A stretch of 60,098 bases of DNA from Planctomycetes bacterium GWF2_41_51 (GTDB lineage Bacteria > Planctomycetota > Phycisphaerae > Sedimentisphaerales > UBA12454), in assembly GCA_001825665.1 (NCBI GenBank), contig MHXZ01000015.1, positions 1 to 60,098 of the forward strand, read 5' to 3'. A model generated the notes under the pieces. That model did no database searches. It was given only the letters and a program-made list of their open reading frames with translations, and had not been told where the DNA came from. The position numbers and the translations under genes were made by a program. Of the stretch, positions 17,718-25,775 are shown in pieces. Position 1 is the first letter of the stretch, and every line of letters begins with the position of its first letter.

Positions 17718-18734
17718 ATGGATAAAAAAGTAGTTGTTGTTCTAACCGTATTTTGTTTGACCGTAGTGGGAATTTGCGAAACATGGCGGCTTGGAAGCGA
17801 CCAGCAGTGGCAAAAAATAAGTGACACCAACTCTATCGGACAACAGCCCGCCGATGATTCTTTCAGTTACGCCGCTTCACAGGCAAAACAATTCGCCTCA
17901 TCAGGACAGGCCGGCAAAGCAAAAAAAGCTTACGCGAACCTTAAAAAAAGTTATCCTCAAATCGCAGGCGGTGATTACGATGCTTATGTAAAAGCTGAAC
18001 TGCTTTACTCAAAACGAAAATATGTAAAAGCCGCTCAGGCATACAGCGACCTGCTCGAAAAATATCCGGAAAGTTCGCTCAGACAGGCTGCTCTCGAAAG
18101 AGAATATCAAATCGGTTCTGCTTTTCTTCACGGCCATAAAAGAACCGTGCTTCTGGTTTTCAAATTGAACGCCTACGAAGAGGGCACCGAGATTATGAAT
18201 AAAATTGCCGACATCGCAGGCGACGCTCCAATCGCGAAAAAAGCGATTGAAACTCTCGCTCGTTCAAGAGAAAAAAGAGGCGCTTACGATGAAGCCTATC
18301 TCGCGTGGGCAGATGCCGCAAATCGATGGCCTACCGGAGAAACAGGCAAGGATTCCCTACTCGGAATGGCAAGAAGTCTCGAACAGGAATACAAGGGACC
18401 GACTTTTGACGGCAAAGTGCTCGAAAGCTCAAAAAGCTATTATGAGGAATACGTTGAAAAATTTCCCGAATCAGCACAGCAATCCGGTCTAACAGATAAG
18501 GTCGAACAGATTGAAAGTCAATTGGCGGAAAAGGAATTGACAATCGCCGATTATTACGCCAGAACTGCCAGTTATACTTCCGCGGATTTATATTATCAGC
18601 GGGTCATAGACCAGTGGCCCGATACTGTTTCAGCGAAAAAAGCTGAAGAAAAATTACCGGGAATTAAAAAATTGATAGCTGATTCGCAGACCCCTAAAAA
18701 GAAAAAATTTAATTGGAAAGGACTCTTCTTATGA
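17718..18734 (+). CDS. BamD/YfiO-like outer-membrane assembly TPR protein
   Basis: A 338-residue exported protein with a hydrophobic N-terminus (KVVVVLTVFCLTVVGIC). A cysteine at 20 could be lipidated, though VGIC is not a canonical lipobox. The body consists of TPR-like helix pairs (AASQAKQFASSGQAGKAKKA, KYVKAAQAYSDLLEKYPESS, YTSADLYYQRVIDQWPDT), the arrangement of BamD/YfiO-type proteins, in which AY..LL.KYP.S motifs recur. Role in outer-membrane protein assembly is inferred from the family and from overlap with the LptE-like gene (ATGA overlap, translational coupling). GGAG lies seven bases before the ATG. Confidence 0.75.
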   Translation: MDKKVVVVLTVFCLTVVGICETWRLGSDQQWQKISDTNSIGQQPADDSFSYAASQAKQFASSGQAGKAKKAYANLKKSYPQIAGGDYDAYVKAELLYSKRKYVKAAQAYSDLLEKYPESSLRQAALEREYQIGSAFLHGHKRTVLLVFKLNAYEEGTEIMNKIADIAGDAPIAKKAIETLARSREKRGAYDEAYLAWADAANRWPTGETGKDSLLGMARSLEQEYKGPTFDGKVLESSKSYYEEYVEKFPESAQQSGLTDKVEQIESQLAEKELTIADYYARTASYTSADLYYQRVIDQWPDTVSAKKAEEKLPGIKKLIADSQTPKKKKFNWKGLFL

Positions 18735-19267
18735 AAAATTCGAAATTCGAAAACCGAAATTCGAACTTCATATTTTTTTTGATTTTGCTGGTTTCATGTC
18801 CTTGTTTTTGTTTCGTAGGTTGCAGCGGATATACTAACCGGTCTTTATATGATGAAAAGCTAAGAACCGTTTATGTCGAAATGTTCGATAATACCACGTT
18901 CCGCAGAGACCTTGAATACAGCTTAACGGATGCCATTGCCAAACGCATCGAATCTGAAACGCCATATAAAATAGTATCAGACCGCAATAGAGCCGATACA
19001 GTATTAAGCGGCAAAATCGTGACAGAAGACAGTTCTGTATTAACTCTCGAACGTGAAACCGGCAGGCCGCTGGAAAATCAGGCAGAAGTAACCGCCCAAT
19101 TCAGTTGGAAAAATCTAAAAACAGGCCAATACCTTCTACAGGATACTTCCGCATCCGCCTCTTGGGGATATTCGGTATTCCAGCAGCAGAGTTTCGAATA
19201 TGCGACAAAAGTAGCCGCAAACAAACTCGCTGAAAGAATTGTTGAGCAAATGCAGCAGGATTGGTAA
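18731..19267 (+). CDS. lptE: LptE-like LPS-assembly lipoprotein
   Basis: A 178-residue putative lipoprotein: basic/polar start, hydrophobic core (IFFLILLVSCPC), and a cysteine at 31 in FVGC that could be lipidated. The mature part contains the LptE-family opening YTNRSLYDEKLRTVYVEMFDN, LEYSLTDAIAKRIE and the DTVLSGKIV strand. LptE plugs the LptD barrel; lptD itself is 37 kb away in this window. Start ATG 18731 overlaps the previous stop (ATGA), with GGAAAGGA eight bases upstream. The first codons contain a direct repeat (AAATTCGAA-type units) that encodes NSKFENRNSNF. Confidence 0.75.
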   Translation: MKNSKFENRNSNFIFFLILLVSCPCFCFVGCSGYTNRSLYDEKLRTVYVEMFDNTTFRRDLEYSLTDAIAKRIESETPYKIVSDRNRADTVLSGKIVTEDSSVLTLERETGRPLENQAEVTAQFSWKNLKTGQYLLQDTSASASWGYSVFQQQSFEYATKVAANKLAERIVEQMQQDW

Positions 19268-19282
19268 GTTTTGGTTTGACTT

Positions 19283-19311
19283 TTGACAATAATTTTGTAT
19301 ATAAGAATACT
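19283..19311 (+). promoter_or_regulatory. Possible promoter of the dockerin-tailed gene
   Basis: A perfect TTGACA (19283-19288) and AATACT (19306-19311, four of six matches to TATAAT) 17 bases apart. Transcription would begin near 19318, which favours ATG 19335 over GTG 19317 as the start of the next gene. Confidence 0.3.
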
Positions 19312-19334
19312 GCTTTGTGTTAAGAGTCTATGCG

Positions 19335-20084
19335 ATGAAGAAGAAGATACATAATCAGTTTCGGGAATTGTCTGCTTTCTTTTTCCATCCCCAGTTATAT
19401 TGTATAGCTTCCCTATTGATAATTAACCTAATTTCTTCCATATCTTTAGGCACTATTTCAACTACCGTTCTCCTGCGAGACAGCAATGCACCCCTCGAAT
19501 TGGCAAATCCGAATATACCGTATGTATATCGCGATATAATGGTTGGAACCAGGCTCAAAATCATCGTCAGTTCTGATACGGATGAATACTGGTGGGGTGG
19601 ATCTTTAGGTTTTGAAACGGTCCCTAATCCTGGATTATTGACGGCAAGAGGCCCGGAAAATTTTGGAAATTGGGAAGGGTCATGTTTGCCTGCCGCAGGA
19701 ACACCCGCGGGGGTTGGCCCCCCAAGTTATCTCCCCGAAGGTTTTGACATGTATCCCGGCTCACCTCAGACAATATCCCCGGGCGATTGGTTTGTTATTG
19801 ATTATAACGCCATGGAAACAGGGGAATGTAATGTAGCATTTTATAACTATCAGATAGATGAGTATGCACCTCTGTACTATCTAAGTTTTTCACACGTTCC
19901 CAGCCGGGACTTCAATGAAGATAAAATCGTGAACTTCGAGGATTATAGAATACTTTTAGATCAATGGCTGGCAAGTTGTTCAGAACCGCAATGGTGTGAT
20001 GGTGCCGACATCGATACCGATGGCTTTGTGGATGTAATGGACTTAAAGCTGTTTTGCGAATTCTGGCTTGAAGAAACCCAATAA
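19335..20084 (+). CDS. Secreted protein with dockerin-like EF-hand tail
   Basis: A 249-residue exported protein. A basic N-terminus leads into a hydrophobic helix (YCIASLLIINLISSISLG, near residues 22-39). The middle (about 45-175) has no family I recognise; it is rich in aromatic and glycine residues. The tail (from about 190) has two dockerin type I-like calcium loops, DFNEDKIVNFEDY and DIDTDGFVDVMDL, with the spacing seen in planctomycete surface proteins. Such tails are usually thought to anchor proteins by calcium-dependent contacts, though cellulosomes are not implied. ATG 19335 is favoured; GTG 19317 is an alternative adding six residues. Confidence 0.7.
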   Translation: MKKKIHNQFRELSAFFFHPQLYCIASLLIINLISSISLGTISTTVLLRDSNAPLELANPNIPYVYRDIMVGTRLKIIVSSDTDEYWWGGSLGFETVPNPGLLTARGPENFGNWEGSCLPAAGTPAGVGPPSYLPEGFDMYPGSPQTISPGDWFVIDYNAMETGECNVAFYNYQIDEYAPLYYLSFSHVPSRDFNEDKIVNFEDYRILLDQWLASCSEPQWCDGADIDTDGFVDVMDLKLFCEFWLEETQ

Positions 20085-20241
20085 AATATTACCTTAAATA
20101 TATCAATTCTAAGTTCTTGAATTAAAAGCTCTTACCTGTTTTTTCCAATTTCTACATTAAAAAAGGTAGATTTTTTAATATTCTATGGTAGAATAGGCAA
20201 GTTAAGTAAAATGGACAAAATGACTAATCTGGAGGGTAATT

Positions 20242-22038
20242 ATGAAGAAGACACAATTTGTATTAGTAACTGCTTTGCTTGTTCTATGTTCAACAGTTTT
20301 AGCTGATAGGCAGCTCGAAAGAGCAGAAATGCTGCAAATCTTCGAGCAGCTTACAAGTCAGCCGGTAAAGACATGGATACCTGCCGGTACAATTAACGCA
20401 AACCATCAGGAATTCAAAGCATCAAAAACCAACTCATCTGCCGAAATCACCAATAAGATTAAGGAAGAGATTGGCAAATATCAAAATAATGTAAACAAAC
20501 TGGAATTAACCGAAGAAACGCAAAAAATGAAGTTCGATGCGATTCCGTTTAATGTTCGTTACAAGTTATCCAATGAATTCACGATGAATTCGTCGGAAGT
20601 TGTAAAATATGATGGCGAAAGATTTTACTGGGAAATAAATACAGAATCGCGCACCGACTCGGTGAAACCCGGCAAGGAACTGGCAGGCAACTTTATGACC
20701 GACCAGTTTGATTTAAACTCTAACGCAAAACGTATTTTCGTATGGGACGGCGAAAAATACATAAATTATTTTCTGCCGAGCAATCAGGCAACCGTTGATT
20801 GGACAGGCCAGACCCCGCACGTTGTTAATGGCCCCTTGACCGCAGGCATCATTCCATGGGGTTATGGTTTTTACACTTACGAAAAGCTTTCATCGGCTCA
20901 ATCATCCGCTGTTGAAAAATTTGAAGACGGCCGCCCGCAGATACACCTGACAGTTGATTATTCAGAAGGGTCGCAAATGCTTTTCGTTCTCGACCCGCAG
21001 AAAAATTATGCTGTTTTGTCAAATGTAATAAAGAAATTAGGCAATTTAACGGCTTCAAAGCAATATTCCGATTTCCAGTTAGTTTCCGGCAGATGGGTTC
21101 CTTCCGCTATTTTAATAGAGAAATATGAAGCCTCCTCAGGCAGACTGCTGGCACGCGATATATGGGAAATAACCGGTATAAATGTCGATGTCCCCTCCGC
21201 ATTTAAAGTTGATTACAACCCAGAGGCGTTAGTGGAAAATTTCGTTTTTGACAGACGTAAATCTGAAATTTACAGGCATTCACCCGCCGCAGATACAGAT
21301 TTGCTTTTAGCTGATAGAATCGAATACGCCGCTAACGAGGGAACGCGGAAACAAAATTGTGCAACCGCTGCCTTAAAATATGCCTCCGCAAAATTAGGCA
21401 AAAATGTTACAGATGCCCAGCTTGCCGAATTGGTAAGCGACGCGAACGGTCAGACAAACCTTTACGCGATGAAAAACTTCGCACAGGGACAGGGACTTTA
21501 TTGCCGTGCGGTTAGAACAAATATCGAAACTTTAAAGAATCTTAGCGGCTGCAAAGCTATCCTTTATATCCCCGGCAAAAAACATTTCGTAGTTCTGGAT
21601 TCCATAGACGACAAAGATGTTTGGACGGTGGATTTATCAAACGGGAACTTTTATTATCAAACCGATTTAAACTTTATTGATATGGACTGGTCGGACGGAA
21701 CGGTGCTTTTGCTCTCGAATCAGCCCATATCAGGCGATTTCACGGAAATTGCCGGCAGCGAACTGCAAAATATAAATGGATTGGGATACGAATGCACAAA
21801 ACTCCTGCAGGAATACCATGTTTTGCTCTGCGAACAGCTCGGCACTGAATGCCTCGGTACATATATAGTGTTTTGGACAAGATACGGCTGTCAGATAGGA
21901 GAGGGCAGTTGTGCAACTACATGGATGATAAGATATTCTGAAACGGACTGTATCCAGGATTGCTATTTTCCTGAAGCCTGTACTGTAACCGGTACATGGA
22001 CTAATTATACAATGAGGGCATGCGGTCCGATTGACTAA
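20242..22038 (+). CDS. Exported protein with C39-peptidase-like domain
   Basis: A 598-residue protein with a clear signal peptide (residues 1-20, ending VLA). The N-terminal two-thirds (21-345) resemble an uncharacterised exported domain of strands and amphipathic helices. Residues 365-490 resemble a peptidase C39 (papain-like) domain: a catalytic-type Cys in RKQNCATAAL (C373), His in GKKHFVVLDS (H448) and Asp in WTVDLSNG (D464). C39 enzymes cleave double-glycine leader peptides or related substrates. The last 90 residues hold about nine cysteines and are probably disulfide-bonded. A strong GGAGGG site precedes the ATG. The pseudopilin gene follows after 50 bases, so this may serve the type II secretion or pilus system. 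Confidence 0.7.
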   Translation: MKKTQFVLVTALLVLCSTVLADRQLERAEMLQIFEQLTSQPVKTWIPAGTINANHQEFKASKTNSSAEITNKIKEEIGKYQNNVNKLELTEETQKMKFDAIPFNVRYKLSNEFTMNSSEVVKYDGERFYWEINTESRTDSVKPGKELAGNFMTDQFDLNSNAKRIFVWDGEKYINYFLPSNQATVDWTGQTPHVVNGPLTAGIIPWGYGFYTYEKLSSAQSSAVEKFEDGRPQIHLTVDYSEGSQMLFVLDPQKNYAVLSNVIKKLGNLTASKQYSDFQLVSGRWVPSAILIEKYEASSGRLLARDIWEITGINVDVPSAFKVDYNPEALVENFVFDRRKSEIYRHSPAADTDLLLADRIEYAANEGTRKQNCATAALKYASAKLGKNVTDAQLAELVSDANGQTNLYAMKNFAQGQGLYCRAVRTNIETLKNLSGCKAILYIPGKKHFVVLDSIDDKDVWTVDLSNGNFYYQTDLNFIDMDWSDGTVLLLSNQPISGDFTEIAGSELQNINGLGYECTKLLQEYHVLLCEQLGTECLGTYIVFWTRYGCQIGEGSCATTWMIRYSETDCIQDCYFPEACTVTGTWTNYTMRACGPID

Positions 22039-22088
22039 TTTGCATAAACTATTTGATTCTTAATAGATAAGAACATAAAATATATATT

Positions 22089-22925
22089 ATGAAACGGATT
22101 TCTTGTATCCAGCTTCTGATTGTTAAAACGCGGATTAATCCTGCAGGGTTTACTCTCACAGAACTGCTGGTTGTTATTTCCATAATAGCCGTTTTAATGG
22201 CGATTATCACCCCCGTGCTCCGGAATTCAAGACAACAGGCAAAAACCGTTCTATGCAGCTCGAATATCAGGCAATTGACTATGGTACTGCTTCAATATGA
22301 AATCGAGAATAAAACCTTTCCTTATGGTTTTTATGATGCCCCAAATTTGCCCGCTCCCCCCGAAGGTTACTCAGGGTTTATACAATATGACAGAACAGGA
22401 TGGTGGTGGTTGAACTACACAAGAGGATTTTACATAAAAACTGACGAGAGAAATACAATCGTAAAATGCCCTTCAAAATATGTAAAAGATTCTAAGCTTA
22501 ATAAAGATATTCTTTGCGGCAATTACGGGGTGAACCTTTCTGTTTGCAAGAGTTCCGATGACGGCATACCTTTAAAAATGAGTGATATTACAAAACCCTC
22601 TGAAACTTTGCTTATAGCTGACAGCGGTTATGCCATTATAGGCTGGCGGCACGCAGCGGACATACCGCCCACTTTTACACACAAAACACAAATTGAAAAC
22701 ACCTATATTCCGGGCCTTTCCATAAATAAAAATAAAACATTACTGGCTGTTCAGAAAGCCGAAGCGCTTTATGGGCGGCATCATAATAAAACTGTCAATG
22801 CCGGATTTGCCGATGGGCATATGCAAATTATGAAAGCCGAAGAGTTCCTTGTTGAGAAAACAGGAGAAAGCTATAAGAATAAAGTTCCTCTTTGGGAGCC
22901 GAATAAATCAATTTCCCAAAGATGA
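22089..22925 (+). CDS. Type II secretion/pilus pseudopilin (DUF1559-like)
   Basis: A 278-residue prepilin-like protein. The signal AGFTLTELLVVISIIAVLMA gives cleavage after Gly20, Phe21 as the first mature residue and the conserved Glu25 at mature position 5, followed by a long hydrophobic helix. The C-terminal part has RHHNKTVNAGFADGH, the H-X9-DG type motif found in planctomycete DUF1559-like pseudopilins. It is substrate for a prepilin peptidase and a minor subunit of a type II secretion or pilus-like fibre. No good Shine-Dalgarno sequence precedes the ATG. Its 3' end overlaps the convergent zinc-motif gene by 18 bases. Confidence 0.88.
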   Translation: MKRISCIQLLIVKTRINPAGFTLTELLVVISIIAVLMAIITPVLRNSRQQAKTVLCSSNIRQLTMVLLQYEIENKTFPYGFYDAPNLPAPPEGYSGFIQYDRTGWWWLNYTRGFYIKTDERNTIVKCPSKYVKDSKLNKDILCGNYGVNLSVCKSSDDGIPLKMSDITKPSETLLIADSGYAIIGWRHAADIPPTFTHKTQIENTYIPGLSINKNKTLLAVQKAEALYGRHHNKTVNAGFADGHMQIMKAEEFLVEKTGESYKNKVPLWEPNKSISQR

Positions 22926-24581
22926 TTCTTTCAGGATTTTTTGTATATCGCTGTCATGCAAATATTCAACAGTTCTTATAGATTTTAAAATATAATCTCT
23001 CTTCCCGTCTAATTGTTGATAAAACTCTATCTTTTCAGGCAGATAGGTATCAGGATTTACGAAAAATCTGCATTTATTAGCTCTAAAAGATTTGTACCAA
23101 ACCAAATCGTAAACTTCAATACCGTCAGCAGCTTCCAGATTTTCATCATTTACGGCAATCCATTGGGCATCTTTTGGAATATCAGATATATAATGGAACG
23201 GCATCAATCCGAATGAATCGTTTATTGTATTCTGCGCTTCATTTAATATTTCCGGAGCCATAGGCAGTGTTTGAAAAATTGAATCATTGGGACTTTTTGT
23301 GGTTTTAATTTTATTTGTAACATCCAGCAGAACAGATTCCCTGTCCGTTTTAATTAAATATACATTTAACGACTTTGAAACCCATCGTTCCTGCACGGAC
23401 TCTTCGGCATCCGGTACCAAACTTACAATATGTACATTTTTAATTCTTTCAATGGCTTTATAGATATTCTGCAATGTAACAGCTTTAGCCGTCGAAATAT
23501 TCATTAACAATCCTGATGCGACTAATACGCAGGCGGCAATTGCGAAACCTATTTTCACCAAAGGTTTTATCTTTATCGCGGTTCCTTTTTGGGTGACTGG
23601 ATTATTGCTCATAAAACACTGCCGGCGTTCGGATTTTTCAACTTCCACTTCTTCAGGCTTCAGTACTTGCACCGTTATCGGCAAACCATTATATTTTTCC
23701 TGATATGTATCGGAATGTTCTATGTGATAAACCGTCGAAATTTCGGAATTTTCCCTTTCCGCGATTTCAAAGATCATATCATGCATTTGCTGCATTTTAG
23801 TCAAACAAACAGGACACGTTGAAGCATGGTAAATAAAAGCGTATCGAAAAGCGGCATATTGGTCATGTGCAGGTTCAAACCCGTAAGGAATGACATAATC
23901 AAAATAATCGCTGGCGGATGCTTCCTTGCAGATTTGCTGTTCCTGTTCCGTTGCTGTTTGGCTTTCCAAATATTTTTTGCGAACAACTTCCCTGTATTGA
24001 TACAATTTTTTAAGACATCCCGGGCAGACGCATAAATGTTTCAGGGTATCTTTAGAAGCATCCTTCAGAGCCATCGATACAACGGCAGGTATGGCAGCTT
24101 GCGCTTTGGGACAGCTTAAAATATCGACACGCGGTTTTTCAGACAACAGCCTGCTCAATCTGGACAACTGGTTTTGACTCAGATTCAGTTCCCGTATTTT
24201 CTCCAAATCTTCCCTGCACTGCGGACAATTATCCAAATGCACAGATATGGGTGTAGGTATTTCAAGTTTGAATATTGAATCCAAAAAACCGGGCAGAAAA
24301 GGTTTTACATTTTTACAGGTAACTGGTTTTCCAAGATAGTCAAAATGAAGTTTCAGCCATTCCGCACCCGCCGAAGGTTCATGCTTTACATCAAGATTAG
24401 CATCTTCTTCAATCGAGGAAACAATTTCGTTAAGTCGTCTGATGTTCTCTGCGCAGGCGCTGCATTCTTTGATATGGTCCAGAATTAATGGCGGAACAGA
24501 CTCATAAGATTGGGCAATAAGAAAGTCATAGTAATACAACTCAGCTTGTTTGCACAATGGATTAATATTATATGCAATCAT
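22908..24581 (-). CDS. Membrane protein with four ZAS-type zinc motifs (anti-sigma-like)
   Basis: A 557-residue single-pass membrane protein. The cytoplasmic part carries four separate H-x3-C-x2-C motifs at H36-C40-C43, H115-C119-C122, H182-C186-C189 and H252-C256-C259, each of the type used in zinc-binding anti-sigma (ZAS) domains. One membrane helix follows (about 341-360), then an extracytoplasmic domain of about 195 residues. ZAS proteins usually have one motif and hold an ECF sigma factor; no sigma gene is adjacent. ATG 24581 has GAGGAG four bases upstream, so the longer reading from 24701 was rejected. It lies 17 bases after the WYL regulator stop, so the two form an operon. Confidence 0.75.
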   Translation of the reverse strand: MIAYNINPLCKQAELYYYDFLIAQSYESVPPLILDHIKECSACAENIRRLNEIVSSIEEDANLDVKHEPSAGAEWLKLHFDYLGKPVTCKNVKPFLPGFLDSIFKLEIPTPISVHLDNCPQCREDLEKIRELNLSQNQLSRLSRLLSEKPRVDILSCPKAQAAIPAVVSMALKDASKDTLKHLCVCPGCLKKLYQYREVVRKKYLESQTATEQEQQICKEASASDYFDYVIPYGFEPAHDQYAAFRYAFIYHASTCPVCLTKMQQMHDMIFEIAERENSEISTVYHIEHSDTYQEKYNGLPITVQVLKPEEVEVEKSERRQCFMSNNPVTQKGTAIKIKPLVKIGFAIAACVLVASGLLMNISTAKAVTLQNIYKAIERIKNVHIVSLVPDAEESVQERWVSKSLNVYLIKTDRESVLLDVTNKIKTTKSPNDSIFQTLPMAPEILNEAQNTINDSFGLMPFHYISDIPKDAQWIAVNDENLEAADGIEVYDLVWYKSFRANKCRFFVNPDTYLPEKIEFYQQLDGKRDYILKSIRTVEYLHDSDIQKILKESSLGN

Positions 24582-24598
24582 AAAACTCCTCAAACGAA

Positions 24599-25564
24599 TC
24601 AGGTATTCTGCCTGACTATATTTCCTGCTATCTTGGTTATTTTCTCTCGTAAAATATCCGGCGCAAGGACCTGTACCGTATCGCCATAACCTAATACCCA
24701 CCAGGTTATTTCATTAAGCCCATCCACACGGAATTCCATTATTAACGAGCCGTCACTTTGAAAGGATACTTTCTGTGTGCTGTGCCATTGAACATCAGCG
24801 ACAGTCCTGGCCGCTTCGGGCAAAAATCTCAGTTTGATATTGTAGATTTTTCCCTCCGGCACCATTGACCATGCACGCCCAAAAAAATCGGTCATATCAA
24901 AGGTACCATTTTCTGCATAGTATTTATCGGACATAGTCAGCTCTTTTATATAGTTTAATTTAAAAATTCTGATTTTTTGGTCCTTTTGTATTTTGCCGAG
25001 CACATACCATGCGTTATTACTATAAACCAGTTTATAGGCACAAAAGTTTTCTATTTTACATTCGTCCTCAGTAGGTGAGAGATAATTGAACGTTAAAATC
25101 CGCTTATTTAAGATCGTTTCGAGCAATTGAGAAAATTTGTTGTCCAGCAATTCCAGCGTTTCCTGGGAATCGGTTTTGATGAAAATTTTATCAAGTGCGT
25201 TATGGCAAAACCGTTTAGTCTTCTCCGGCAATTCACTTTCTATTTTTAACGCTGCTTTAAGTGCGGAATTTCCGAATGGAAAACGAATATTATTTTGTAA
25301 TTTATGAACGAGTAAAAGCAGCCCCAACGCTTCCTGGCTGTCCAGTGTAGGTGTCGAGAAGAAGAACGCAGGGTCAATTCTGTATCCGCGCAATTTTTTA
25401 TCAAAGCTGCATGGAACCCCGATTTTTTTCAGTTCGTTCAAATCCCTGAAAATCATCCGCCTGCTGATGCTCAATATCCCCGCTAAATCAACGGCAGAAT
25501 AAGTACGCCCCGATTGCAAAGCTGTTAAGAGCTGGATAACCCTGCTTAACCTGCTGGTTTTCAT
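24599..25564 (-). CDS. WYL-domain HTH transcriptional regulator
   Basis: A 321-residue regulator. Residues 1-65 form an HTH_11/DeoR-like winged helix (YSAVDLAGILSISRRMIFRDLNEL), followed by a linker and a WYL ligand-binding domain (about 140-215; YSNNAWYVLGKIQKDQKIRIF stands where WYL proteins carry their signature) and a WCX-like C-terminal part. WYL proteins sense nucleic acid or small ligands and often regulate stress and defence genes; ligand unknown. AAGGA sits four bases before the ATG. It precedes the zinc-motif membrane protein by 17 bases, so a joint signalling role is likely but untested. Confidence 0.88.
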   Translation of the reverse strand: MKTSRLSRVIQLLTALQSGRTYSAVDLAGILSISRRMIFRDLNELKKIGVPCSFDKKLRGYRIDPAFFFSTPTLDSQEALGLLLLVHKLQNNIRFPFGNSALKAALKIESELPEKTKRFCHNALDKIFIKTDSQETLELLDNKFSQLLETILNKRILTFNYLSPTEDECKIENFCAYKLVYSNNAWYVLGKIQKDQKIRIFKLNYIKELTMSDKYYAENGTFDMTDFFGRAWSMVPEGKIYNIKLRFLPEAARTVADVQWHSTQKVSFQSDGSLIMEFRVDGLNEITWWVLGYGDTVQVLAPDILREKITKIAGNIVRQNT

Positions 25565-25687
25565 AACATCCTTGACTAAAACTAATTACAATCTAAGTAT
25601 AAAAAAGAACCATGTTAAATCAAGTAATTTCCATAGGATTAGGTAAAAAAAATAGGTAGTTTGAGGGTAAAATCCATTTTTTGGCGA

Positions 25688-25719
25688 TAAAAAAGCCCAC
25701 CGAGTTTAGTCAGTGGGCT
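25688..25719 (-). terminator. Intrinsic terminator of clpC
   Basis: Read on the minus strand: AGCCCAC / GTGGGCT stem of seven pairs with a 12-base loop, followed by six Ts. It lies about 57 bases past the clpC stop. Confidence 0.8.
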
Positions 25720-25775
25720 GTGAGGTCATTTTTTCAGCTAATCGGCACAGGCCGATTGGAACAAACGCTATCCTT

